The notes under the pieces: model-generated
What the model saw: the letters and a program-made list of their open reading frames with translations, nothing else
Database searches by the model: none
Told to the model about the DNA's origin: nothing
In this document: piece by piece, positions 41,235-49,847 of the stretch
How the letters are laid out: each line of letters starts with the position of its first letter
Position numbering within the stretch: position 1 is the stretch's first letter
NCBI RefSeq assembly: GCF_003076635.1
Contig: NZ_QDKG01000001.1
Location: 310,001 to 374,000, forward strand
DNA from: Sphingobacterium corticibacter
GTDB lineage: Bacteria; Bacteroidota; Bacteroidia; Sphingobacteriales; Sphingobacteriaceae
DNA length: 64,000 nucleotides
Reading direction: 5' to 3'
Made by a program: the position numbers and the translations under genes

Positions 41235-42542
41235 ATGAAATTTTACAGTACCAATAATAAAGCATTACGCACCGATTTTAAAAATGCCGTGTTTCATTCT
41301 CTACCGGCAGATAAGGGATTGTATATGCCCGAAGAGATTCCAAAGTTGGATCCACTTTTTATCAAAAACATCACGCAATATTCCTTGCAAGAAATTGCGC
41401 TAGAAATTGCCAAACTCTATGTAGGCGATGATATTCCGGCAGCGGCATTAAAAGATATCGTAGCCGATGCTATCAACTTTGACGCGCCGATCCACTTTTT
41501 GGACAGCGAAATGGGTGTTCTTGAGCTTTTTCATGGACCATCTTATGCATTTAAAGATTTTGGAGCGCGTTTTATGAGTCGTATCATGGGATATTTCTCC
41601 CAAGAAGATGATCAGCTGTTGGATGTATTGGTCGCAACTTCGGGCGATACCGGTGGTGCCGTGGCATTAGGTTTTCTAGGTGTGCCAGGCACGCGTGTTA
41701 CGATTCTATATCCAAAAGGAAAAGTATCTAAAGTGCAGGAACAGCAACTGACCACCAACGGACAGAATATTCGCGCGATAGAAGTGGATGGCACATTCGA
41801 CGATTGCCAAGCTTTGGTAAAGCGAGCTTTCAACGATGCGGAGGTCAATCAACAACTGCGGCTGACATCCGCCAATTCTATTAATATTTCGCGCTTGATT
41901 CCGCAAACTTTCTATTATTTCTGGGCGTATGCGCAATTGCGTATACAAGGTATATCGGAAGTTGTATTTACGGTGCCAAGTGGTAATTATGGCAATATCG
42001 GAGCAGGATTGCTCGCTTATAAAATGGGTTTACCAGTGAAGAACTTCGTGGCCGCGACCAATGCAAATGATACGGTGCCGCGCTTCCTGACTTCTGGCAA
42101 GTACGAACCAAAACCATCGGTACAAACTTTGGCAAATGCCATGGACGTAGGTGATCCAAGTAATTGGGTGCGGATTCAAGATTTGTTTGATCACGATTTG
42201 CCGACCCTGCAAAACTTGATTCAGACTTATACCTACAACGACGAAGAAACTTTGGCAGGTGTACAGGAAATGTATGATCAATACAAATATGTTGCTTGTC
42301 CGCATACGGCCATCGCGTATTTGGCAGCCAAAGCACACCGAGCTGAACATCCAGGAACGTATGCTTCTGTGTTGCTTTCTACCGCGCATCCTTGCAAATT
42401 TCCAGATGCGATACCAGCAGCGCTATTTAAGGAAGTTCAATTGCCAGCCGGAGCAGATAATTTAGAACATGGAGAAAAACAAGCCGTAGCTATGTCAGCT
42501 AATTACGACGCCTTCAAAGAATATTTGATCACGAATACATAA
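41235..42542 (+). CDS. thrC: Threonine synthase
   Basis: This PLP enzyme converts O-phosphohomoserine to threonine. The 435-aa protein has the N-terminal YSTNNKALRTDFKNAVFHSL region, the PLP Lys in FHGPSYAFKDFGARFM (about residue 108), and the phosphate-binding VATSGDTGGAVALGF. VPSGNYGNIGAGLLA also binds the cofactor. It ends thrABC and converges with the DUF819 gene with a 5-bp gap and no visible terminator. Confidence 0.96.
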   Translation: MKFYSTNNKALRTDFKNAVFHSLPADKGLYMPEEIPKLDPLFIKNITQYSLQEIALEIAKLYVGDDIPAAALKDIVADAINFDAPIHFLDSEMGVLELFHGPSYAFKDFGARFMSRIMGYFSQEDDQLLDVLVATSGDTGGAVALGFLGVPGTRVTILYPKGKVSKVQEQQLTTNGQNIRAIEVDGTFDDCQALVKRAFNDAEVNQQLRLTSANSINISRLIPQTFYYFWAYAQLRIQGISEVVFTVPSGNYGNIGAGLLAYKMGLPVKNFVAATNANDTVPRFLTSGKYEPKPSVQTLANAMDVGDPSNWVRIQDLFDHDLPTLQNLIQTYTYNDEETLAGVQEMYDQYKYVACPHTAIAYLAAKAHRAEHPGTYASVLLSTAHPCKFPDAIPAALFKEVQLPAGADNLEHGEKQAVAMSANYDAFKEYLITNT

Positions 42543-42547
42543 AACAA

Positions 42548-43819
42548 TTAAGGAGATACCAGCTGCATCAATAAGGCCGTAAACCAGCCGGCGTACGTGC
42601 CTATGGCGTAGCTGAACACACATAAAAGGACTGCCGCAGAGATCAACGAAGGATGGAAAGCCGAAGCCGTAACAGAAGCCGAAGCTACACCACCTACGTT
42701 GGCCATGCTGCCCAACGCAAAGTAGAAGAATGGTATTTTAAAATATCTACCGACGATCAATAGCAAGAGCGCGTGAAAAAATAACCACAGAAAACCGACC
42801 AGAAATAAGCCAGGATTGTCACTAATTGCCAGAATATCCATCTGCATACCAATCGTGACGATCAGCATATACAATAAAACAGTGGCTAATTTTGAAGCTC
42901 CTGCAAATTCTAGCCGTCGCGCTGGCGTGAAGGAAAGTCCAATACCAATAAGGGTGGCAAACAGGATAATCCAAAAGTAAGTATTGGTCAGCGATAGATT
43001 GGCCAATGCAGGATGATAAGTTTGGATATATACGGCTATTGGCTCCGCCAAAAAAGTAGCCAATCCCGTACCGCCAAGGGCAATGCTGAGCATCAATATC
43101 AAATCTTTAACCTCTGGATTGCGCTTATTTTGCAGCTCGCGCTGCTCCATTTTTTTCGTTAATAAAACCACATCATGGCTGTCGGCTCGAAACCAGCGAT
43201 CGACTTTTTGGAAGCGCGACGCGCCGTACAAGAGCAAGGCCATCCACGAATAGGCCACAAATACATCGACCGCAATGATAGCCGAGAAAAGTTTGGGCGA
43301 AGGCTGTACAATTTCTCGCACCGCTAATTGATTGGCACTGCCACCGATCCACGAGCCGGCTAATGTGCCCAATCCACGCCAAACGGCATCTGGACCTGCA
43401 CCACCAACGGTATCTGGAGAAATAAATGCCGTGATCCATACGGCAATCGGACCGCCCAATACAATGCCGATCGTTCCGGTAATAAACATGATGCCAGCTC
43501 TTTTTCGTAAAGACCACAATTCTTTCACGTCAAGATTCAGTAAAAAAAGAATAAGGCAAGAGGGTAATAAATACCGACTACCAATCTGCGGTAAGGGTGA
43601 ATTCGCACCATCAAACACAGCAGCAGAATTTAAAATACCCGGTAAAAAATAACAAAGCAGTAGCGGAGGGATAATCCGATAAAATCCGATGATGTATTTA
43701 TTTTTTAATGCAGAAGTATAAAAAACGAATCCCAAAATCAGCATTAATATTCCCAGAATCACTGCTTGGTCAGTAACTATCGGTGAGGCATGTAGAATTG
43801 GGTATTGCATAGGGAACAT
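42548..43819 (-). CDS. DUF819 family integral membrane protein
   Basis: The 423-aa protein has about 10-12 predicted membrane helices. The DUF819 signatures are SRYLLPSCLILFLLNLDVKEL, GTLAGSWIGGSANQLAVREI and, near the C-terminus, GSMANVGGVASASVTASAFHPSL; the Gly-rich repeated GGSAN/GGVAS elements suggest an inverted-repeat transporter fold. Function in the family is unknown. It is on the minus strand, convergent with thrC, and not obviously part of an operon. Confidence 0.87.
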   Translation of the reverse strand: MFPMQYPILHASPIVTDQAVILGILMLILGFVFYTSALKNKYIIGFYRIIPPLLLCYFLPGILNSAAVFDGANSPLPQIGSRYLLPSCLILFLLNLDVKELWSLRKRAGIMFITGTIGIVLGGPIAVWITAFISPDTVGGAGPDAVWRGLGTLAGSWIGGSANQLAVREIVQPSPKLFSAIIAVDVFVAYSWMALLLYGASRFQKVDRWFRADSHDVVLLTKKMEQRELQNKRNPEVKDLILMLSIALGGTGLATFLAEPIAVYIQTYHPALANLSLTNTYFWIILFATLIGIGLSFTPARRLEFAGASKLATVLLYMLIVTIGMQMDILAISDNPGLFLVGFLWLFFHALLLLIVGRYFKIPFFYFALGSMANVGGVASASVTASAFHPSLISAAVLLCVFSYAIGTYAGWFTALLMQLVSP

Positions 43820-43911
43820 AATTTCGCTAATTTGTTCTGAAAGTAAGCATTTCTATTCATTTCGACTGCTACCTAGTCACGATGTGGGTAAATAAGATTT
43901 AAAAAAAGGCT

Positions 43912-44895
43912 ATGACGACAAAAAAAGTATTTGTGACAAAAGATATTCCCGCAAAAGGAATCCAATTATTAGAAGAAGCTGGTTTAGAAGTTGTCGTGCA
44001 TCAAGGAGACAGTACTTTAACGGAAGCAGAATTAATAGAAGCCTGTAAAGAGGCAGATCTACTTTTGAACGTGGGACAATTACCCATTACAAAGTCTTTT
44101 TTAGAAGCTAGCTCGCATTTGCAAGGAATTGCGTTAGCCAGCGTTGGATTTGATCACGTTGATTTAGAAACTGCGACCTCGTTGGGTATTCCAGTTTCGA
44201 ATACGCCGGATGTCCTGAGTGGCGCTACAGCTGATGTCGCTTTTTTATTAATGCTTGCGGTATCGCGAAAAGCATTTTTCAGATCCAAAGAGGTCATGGA
44301 TGGAAAGTGGAAAGGATTCGGATTCACCGAAGAGTTGGGCATAGAATTGAATGGTAAAACTTTGGGCATCTTGGGGCTTGGGCGCATCGGGATCGAGATG
44401 GCCAAAAAAGCCAAGGGTGCTTATAATATGGATATTATTTATCACAACAGAAATCGGAATACCGAAGCAGAAGAAGCTCTCGATGCCAAATATGTGAGTT
44501 TTGAAGAGTTACTTGCTCAAAGTGATGTGCTATCGGTACACACGAATCTATCCGATGAGACCAGACACAAATTCAATAAAGACGCGTTTGCCAAGATGAA
44601 ATCATCAGCGATATTCGTCAATACGGCGCGGGGCGCGATCCATCATGAAGCTGATCTGGCAGATGCGTTGCGTGATGGACAGATTTGGGGTGCAGGCTTG
44701 GACGTGACTGATCCAGAACCGATGACCGCAGATAGCCCTTTGTTACAAATGTCGAATGTATGCGTGTTACCACATATCGGTTCCGCAACGATCGAGACAC
44801 GTACTGCTATGGCCGAAATGGCAGCGAAAAACCTCTTAGCGGCATGGAACAATAAACAGATGCCGCAAATTGTAAATGCAGATATTTACAAATAA
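43912..44895 (+). CDS. D-isomer 2-hydroxyacid dehydrogenase (glyoxylate/hydroxypyruvate reductase type)
   Basis: The 327-aa NAD(P)-dependent oxidoreductase reduces a 2-keto acid. The nucleotide-binding GLGRIGIEMAKKAKGAYNM is at about 152-170. Catalytic residues are Arg in FVNTARGAIHHE (about 236), Glu in DVTDPEPMTADSPL (about 265) and His in VCVLPHIGSATIETR (about 284). The overall pattern is like GyaR/GhrB; the exact substrate is uncertain. It is followed by a 12-bp inverted repeat that abuts the next gene. Confidence 0.88.
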   Translation: MTTKKVFVTKDIPAKGIQLLEEAGLEVVVHQGDSTLTEAELIEACKEADLLLNVGQLPITKSFLEASSHLQGIALASVGFDHVDLETATSLGIPVSNTPDVLSGATADVAFLLMLAVSRKAFFRSKEVMDGKWKGFGFTEELGIELNGKTLGILGLGRIGIEMAKKAKGAYNMDIIYHNRNRNTEAEEALDAKYVSFEELLAQSDVLSVHTNLSDETRHKFNKDAFAKMKSSAIFVNTARGAIHHEADLADALRDGQIWGAGLDVTDPEPMTADSPLLQMSNVCVLPHIGSATIETRTAMAEMAAKNLLAAWNNKQMPQIVNADIYK

Positions 44896-44924
44896 AAACT
44901 GCTAAATAAATTTTAAAGAAATAT

Positions 44925-44951
44925 ATTTACTTAGTTATTAACTAAGTAAAT
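44925..44951. repeat. Perfect inverted repeat abutting the start of the barrel gene
   Basis: Two 12-bp arms (44925-44936 and 44940-44951) flank a 3-nt loop; the sequence is A/T-rich (ATTTACTTAGTT and complement). The second arm ends at the base before the GTG start at 44952. It may be an operator, or an mRNA hairpin that hides the ribosome site. It has no T-tract of its own as a terminator. Confidence 0.65.
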
Positions 44952-45746
44952 GTGTTTCGCTTGCTCTTCTTCTTATTAACGGTCACGCGCCTTTCAGCGC
45001 AGTCGTTTCAAGCGCCTGCACTGTTGGGTATGGGCAGTACGGCTGCCGCTTACCAAGGCATACATAGTCCTCTGGCCAATCCTGCCGGAATGGCTCGTTT
45101 GCAAAATTATTCGATTAGCACCGCTTACCAACAGCATTATTCTCTGTCAGATTTGTATAGCTATGGTGCATACGGTGTATTGCCGATCTTCAAGACTGGT
45201 GCAGTTGGTATACAAATCTACCAATACAATAGCTCCAATGTATTGCAGCAAACGATTTGGGAAGCGAGCTATGCCTATCCGTTCGCCAATAATTGGAGTG
45301 CGGCATTCGGATTCCAGCAGCGTCGCGTGGCTTGGGAAGACATTTCATCAATGGCTACGAATAGTATAAGCGCAGGACTCCAATATCAACGTAACAACTT
45401 GGTGATTGGTGGATATTTTCAGGAGCTTAATCTTTCGAATTCTGATAATGCGTTCTTACCGCGACAGCCGCTGGAAGTGTTAGTGGGAATGAGCTATTTG
45501 TTCTCTGAGCAACTTTATTTTGCGACAGATATTTTTTGGGAGCGCGATCAAACCCCTCAACTACACACAGGTTTAACCTATCAACTGCATCGATATTTTC
45601 GTGTCCGAGGAGGGATTTCTTCGCAACCCGTGCAGTATTATGTGGGCTTGGGAGTTGCGAATCGAAATATTCATCTAGATCTCGCGGCTTCTATACATCG
45701 CGAGTTGGGCGCTTCGCCGCAATTAGGTTTGTCCTATGTTTTCTAA
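44952..45746 (+). CDS. Outer-membrane beta-barrel protein, PorV/UPF0164-like
   Basis: The 264-aa protein has a GTG start, a short signal peptide (to about 17, LSA-Q) and a mature part that opens GMGSTAAAYQGIHSPLANPAGMARLQN. That N-terminal pattern (LGxGxAxxA..NPAG) is typical of PorV/FadL-like and UPF0164 barrels. The rest alternates aromatic/polar strands and ends in YVF. I do not recognise a named family. The next gene, a helix-hairpin-helix protein, overlaps it by 11 bp, so the two are likely a functional pair. Confidence 0.65.
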   Translation: MFRLLFFLLTVTRLSAQSFQAPALLGMGSTAAAYQGIHSPLANPAGMARLQNYSISTAYQQHYSLSDLYSYGAYGVLPIFKTGAVGIQIYQYNSSNVLQQTIWEASYAYPFANNWSAAFGFQQRRVAWEDISSMATNSISAGLQYQRNNLVIGGYFQELNLSNSDNAFLPRQPLEVLVGMSYLFSEQLYFATDIFWERDQTPQLHTGLTYQLHRYFRVRGGISSQPVQYYVGLGVANRNIHLDLAASIHRELGASPQLGLSYVF

Positions 45747-47790
45747 GCGCCATACATTTTGGGTTTGTCTGTTATTACTGCTGTTTTTTAAAGCGCAAGC
45801 GCAAGGATTGGAAGATGCTTTTATGGAAGAGCGACTACTGGAGCAGCTGGTGGAAGATCTAGCGCCTGACATGGATGTAAGCGAAATCTTGGAAAGACTT
45901 CGGCAATATCTAATCCGTCCGATTGATCTCAATAAAGCTACCGAGCAAGACTTTGCGGCTTTGGTGTTCCTGACTCCATTACAAATTAATAATCTGTTGC
46001 TGCATCGCCAGCAAAGTGGTCAATATCTCTCTATATTGGAACTGCAAGGCGTAGATGGCTTTGATCTTCCAACGGTGCGGTTGCTGCAGCGATTTGTGCG
46101 CGTAAATGCGCCAAGCGAGTGGCAACGTCAATCTTTGCGCAACGTGATGCAAAAGAGTAATTACGAAGTCATGTTGCGGTACGGGCGTGTTTTAGAAACG
46201 CAGCAAGGTTACCAGATCACCGATGAAAATCGTTCGCGTTATCTAGGCTCCCCAGATCGCGTGGCAGTACGATTACGCATGAATTATGAGAAGCGTCTGG
46301 AGGTTGCGGTTAATATGGTTAAACATGCTGGCGAACCTTTCTTCCGGTACGAACAGCGTTATGGATTTGATTTCTATTCGGCGAGCGTACTGATCAAAGA
46401 TGTGGGCATATTTAAAAGAATCGTGGTGGGTGATTATGCCTTGCAACTCGGGCAGGGATTGATCTTGTGGAATGGTTTGCACTTTGGCAAGGGCGCTTGG
46501 ATGGCGAGCGTTGCGCGGCAAGGTGTAGGATTATTACCTTACAAATCTCTCAATCAAAGCAATTTTATGCGTGGTGCTTCAGCAGTTATTGGCCAAGGAA
46601 ATTGGTCTTTCACGCCTTTTGTCGCTTGGAATAAATTAAATGGAAATGTAGTTGAATTGGATGGCCAACGGGAGATTCGCACCATCAATTACTCAGGATA
46701 CAGCCGTACGCCGACAGAGCAAGACTACCGGCGAGCGATCAACCAGTATGTTTACGGAACGAACATCGCTTATCAACGAAATCGCATTAAATTTGGTGCA
46801 ACCTGGTTATCTACTACATTCGACGGATACATCCAACCCAATAATGAATTGCGTAATCGTTTTTCTTTTGAAGGCAATCAACTCACCAATGTAGGCGTTT
46901 ACTATAACTACACTTTTGGGAATACATACCTGTATGGAGAAGCGGCGCACAGCTTGGGTAGTGGCTACGCTACCAATAATGGATTCATGGCCAGTCTGCA
47001 CCCTAAGTTGACTGTGGTGGTAAATCATCGATATTATGAAGCGAACTATCATCAGTTCTTCGCACAATCTATTAGCGAGTTGTCCACTTTGGGGAATGAG
47101 CGCGGTCTGTACACGGGATTGATGTATCATCCATCTCGCAAAATTGAATGGGTGAATTATCTGGATGCGTTTAGCTTTCCTTGGTTGCGTTTTCGAGCAG
47201 ATGCGCCATCATCAGGCGTAGATTTTCTATCCCAATTGTCGTACATCTGGTACAAGCAGGGGCGATTGATCTTCCGATTCCGACATCGTCTGCGGCAAGA
47301 AAATGTGACAGATCCCAGCCGGCCCGAAAGTTTGCAGGCCGACATGATTAGGAATCAGGGGCGAATAGATTTTCAATACAAATTGAATGAGATTTGGTCT
47401 ATACGATCTAGAGCTGAGGTTTCTTACTATTTTAAAGAACTCACCTCCCGTGAATTTGGCGTGTTATTTTTCCAAGATCTTTTGTGGAGTAGTCGCAATA
47501 ATAAAATCTCGGGGAATATGCGCGTGTCCTATTTTAATACGGAATCTTTTGATTCTCGTATTTATGCCTATGAGCAAGATGTACTGTATGCTGCTTCGTT
47601 TCCAGTTTATTCGGGCACAGGTTGGCGCATGTATGCTAATGTCCGTTGGCGTTTCTCGAAGCGGACAGATCTCTGGGCGCGGTATGCCATCACTAAATTA
47701 CCGGGTGTAGAAAGCATCGGCTCGCAATTAGATCGAATTGAAGGTGATCAACGTAGCGAAGTGAAACTGCAACTTAGATATAGATGGTAA
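45736..47790 (+). CDS. Helix-hairpin-helix (ComEA-like) outer membrane barrel protein
   Basis: The 684-aa protein has a signal peptide (to about 23, AQA-QG), an acidic helical stretch and then a ComEA-like tandem HhH domain at about 62-121 (PIDLNKATEQDFAALVFLTP, then ILELQGVDGFDLPTVRLLQRF). The remaining about 560 residues show Tyr/Trp-rich beta-strands ending in QLRYRW, as in an outer-membrane barrel. HhH domains of ComEA bind dsDNA in the periplasm, so a DNA role is a reasonable inference. It overlaps the barrel gene before it (11 bp) and ComEC after it (7 bp). Confidence 0.75.
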   Translation: MFSKRHTFWVCLLLLLFFKAQAQGLEDAFMEERLLEQLVEDLAPDMDVSEILERLRQYLIRPIDLNKATEQDFAALVFLTPLQINNLLLHRQQSGQYLSILELQGVDGFDLPTVRLLQRFVRVNAPSEWQRQSLRNVMQKSNYEVMLRYGRVLETQQGYQITDENRSRYLGSPDRVAVRLRMNYEKRLEVAVNMVKHAGEPFFRYEQRYGFDFYSASVLIKDVGIFKRIVVGDYALQLGQGLILWNGLHFGKGAWMASVARQGVGLLPYKSLNQSNFMRGASAVIGQGNWSFTPFVAWNKLNGNVVELDGQREIRTINYSGYSRTPTEQDYRRAINQYVYGTNIAYQRNRIKFGATWLSTTFDGYIQPNNELRNRFSFEGNQLTNVGVYYNYTFGNTYLYGEAAHSLGSGYATNNGFMASLHPKLTVVVNHRYYEANYHQFFAQSISELSTLGNERGLYTGLMYHPSRKIEWVNYLDAFSFPWLRFRADAPSSGVDFLSQLSYIWYKQGRLIFRFRHRLRQENVTDPSRPESLQADMIRNQGRIDFQYKLNEIWSIRSRAEVSYYFKELTSREFGVLFFQDLLWSSRNNKISGNMRVSYFNTESFDSRIYAYEQDVLYAASFPVYSGTGWRMYANVRWRFSKRTDLWARYAITKLPGVESIGSQLDRIEGDQRSEVKLQLRYRW

Positions 47791-49847
47791 CGCGTCCGAT
47801 TATATCATTGGAATCCGGCTCGATGCCGTTTTTAAAGCTTTTGATCGGCTATCTGCTGGGAATAGCGATGGCGCAATGTCTTTCATGGAATTATGCTTTG
47901 GTACTATTTTCAACTGGCGTATTATTTAGCTTGCTACTGTTGTTGCTGGTTTCCCTAGTCCTAAGCTTGCCTCCTAATGCGATAACTTTCATCTTATATT
48001 TAAGTTGGATTTCTTTGGGGTTGATGCTCTATGCTCGTTCTTTGCCCGAAACCAACTCAGATTATGTGGCTGATCAAAATTTTAGTCAATTGATTGGAGA
48101 AGTGGTAGAAGAGCCATTAGTAAAGAAAGGCAGCCTTCGATTACGAATTGATTTGCAGGCTGGGATTGATTCTTTAGGGAAATCACATCAAGTTTCGGGA
48201 CGCGTGCTACTTACCGTTTACCACGATAGTGCTGCCACACGATTGCCTAAATATGGAGATCAGATACAGTTCCCCGCAAATTTACGGCGCGTAGCACCAC
48301 CGTACAATCCTAACGAATTTGATTATAGAAGTTACTTGGCCAATCGTGGGATTTACCATCAGCAACGCTTATCCGCCGACCAACTTTTTATCTTACAATC
48401 GCAAACCAATTGGTACACCTACGTGCTACTTTTAAAACAGCGAGTTGTTACACAATTTCGATCCAACATTAGCGATCAAACTGCGTTTTCTGTTGCTGCC
48501 GCTTTGGTGTTTGGTTATCGTGCCGAGATGGATCCTGAAATTTATACTGCGTTTACAGATACAGGGACTATTCATATTCTCAGCGTTTCGGGAATGCATG
48601 TGAGTATGGTCTTTATCTTGTTGAGTTTTGTGTTGCGACCGTTGGATCGATGGAAGTCTGGCAAATCGCTCCGCTTTACCTTGGTGTTGTCCTTTATCTG
48701 GTTGTACGTCGTGCTTACCGGAATGGCGCCACCTATATTGCGAGCCGGCATCATGATTAGCTTCTTGGTGTTGAGTCACTGGATTGGCCGTCGTCAACAT
48801 AGTTTAAATGCATTGTTTGCTTCTGGTTTTTGCATTTTGTGGTACGATCCGAAGATGCTTTTCGATGTGGGCTTTCAATTGTCTTATCTGGCCATGCTGG
48901 GCATATTTCTGATCTTTCCATTGTTGCGGTCATTATATCTTCCGCGCAATCGCTGGTTGCGAACACTGTTTGACTATAGCTTTATCTCGATAGCTGCACA
49001 ACTCGTAACGACACCATTGACATTGTATTACTTTGGACAATTTCCCAATTATTTTCTGCTGGCCAATCTATTGATCACAATCCCGGCTACGGCAATCATG
49101 TATCTTGGCGTGGGGCTGATGTTGTTGCCCATTCCTATGGTAGCACAGCTACTCGGCACGCTAGAACATGTGGCAATCCACGTCATGGTTTCCACCTTAA
49201 AATGGATTGGCAATTTACCCGGAGCGACGTGGCAAGGTGTTTTTTATACCATGCCACAAGTGATGTTGCTATTTGGCGCAATTGCCTCCATTTTTGTCGC
49301 GGTGAATTACCGCTCAAAACAAGCCCTGTATGCGCTAGGCATCGCTGCATTTTCTTTGGCGAGTATAGCTTTCTGGCAATGGCACCAAAAGGTGAATTAC
49401 AGCAGTTTGCATGTTTATCAGCTGCGGCAGCATGTTGCGATCGCCTGGTGTCAACCTGGAAGCGTGGTGCTGTTTACCACAGTGGATTCCTTGGAGCATC
49501 CCAGCATTCAGTATGCGGTGATGCCGGATTTATTATGTTATCGAACAAAAGATCAGATAGAATTCGTGCACCTATCAGCGCAACAAAATGTTTTGTTAAC
49601 TCTAGGTAACGAGGAATTGTATGTGTGGAATGAAGGTCATTATGATCCGCCCGCAGATGCCGCATTGGTGTTAATTCGAAACAATCGGACATTGACACCA
49701 AATCATATCATGCAGCAGATATTATATGTGTTGGATGGTAGCAACAGTAATGATGCAGTCACGAAAAATGCCGTGACCCTGCAAGACGAAAGAGCCGACT
49801 ACTACACCTTAAAGGATAATTTTGCTTATGTTTGGAAGACAGAATAG
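47784..49847 (+). CDS. comEC: ComEC/Rec2-family DNA uptake channel
   Basis: ComEC carries single-stranded DNA across the inner membrane in natural transformation. The 687-aa protein has two or three N-terminal helices, a DUF4131-type OB region (about 85-215, with VAPPYNPNEFDYRSYLANRGIY) and the Competence transmembrane domain (about 235-510, with HILSVSGMHVSMVFILLS and GMAPPILRAGIMISFLV). The C-terminal about 150 residues do not show the HxHxDH metallo-beta-lactamase motif, so the nuclease-like domain is absent or degenerate. A second possible start is Met14. It overlaps the HhH gene by 7 bp. Confidence 0.9.
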   Translation: MVTRPIISLESGSMPFLKLLIGYLLGIAMAQCLSWNYALVLFSTGVLFSLLLLLLVSLVLSLPPNAITFILYLSWISLGLMLYARSLPETNSDYVADQNFSQLIGEVVEEPLVKKGSLRLRIDLQAGIDSLGKSHQVSGRVLLTVYHDSAATRLPKYGDQIQFPANLRRVAPPYNPNEFDYRSYLANRGIYHQQRLSADQLFILQSQTNWYTYVLLLKQRVVTQFRSNISDQTAFSVAAALVFGYRAEMDPEIYTAFTDTGTIHILSVSGMHVSMVFILLSFVLRPLDRWKSGKSLRFTLVLSFIWLYVVLTGMAPPILRAGIMISFLVLSHWIGRRQHSLNALFASGFCILWYDPKMLFDVGFQLSYLAMLGIFLIFPLLRSLYLPRNRWLRTLFDYSFISIAAQLVTTPLTLYYFGQFPNYFLLANLLITIPATAIMYLGVGLMLLPIPMVAQLLGTLEHVAIHVMVSTLKWIGNLPGATWQGVFYTMPQVMLLFGAIASIFVAVNYRSKQALYALGIAAFSLASIAFWQWHQKVNYSSLHVYQLRQHVAIAWCQPGSVVLFTTVDSLEHPSIQYAVMPDLLCYRTKDQIEFVHLSAQQNVLLTLGNEELYVWNEGHYDPPADAALVLIRNNRTLTPNHIMQQILYVLDGSNSNDAVTKNAVTLQDERADYYTLKDNFAYVWKTE

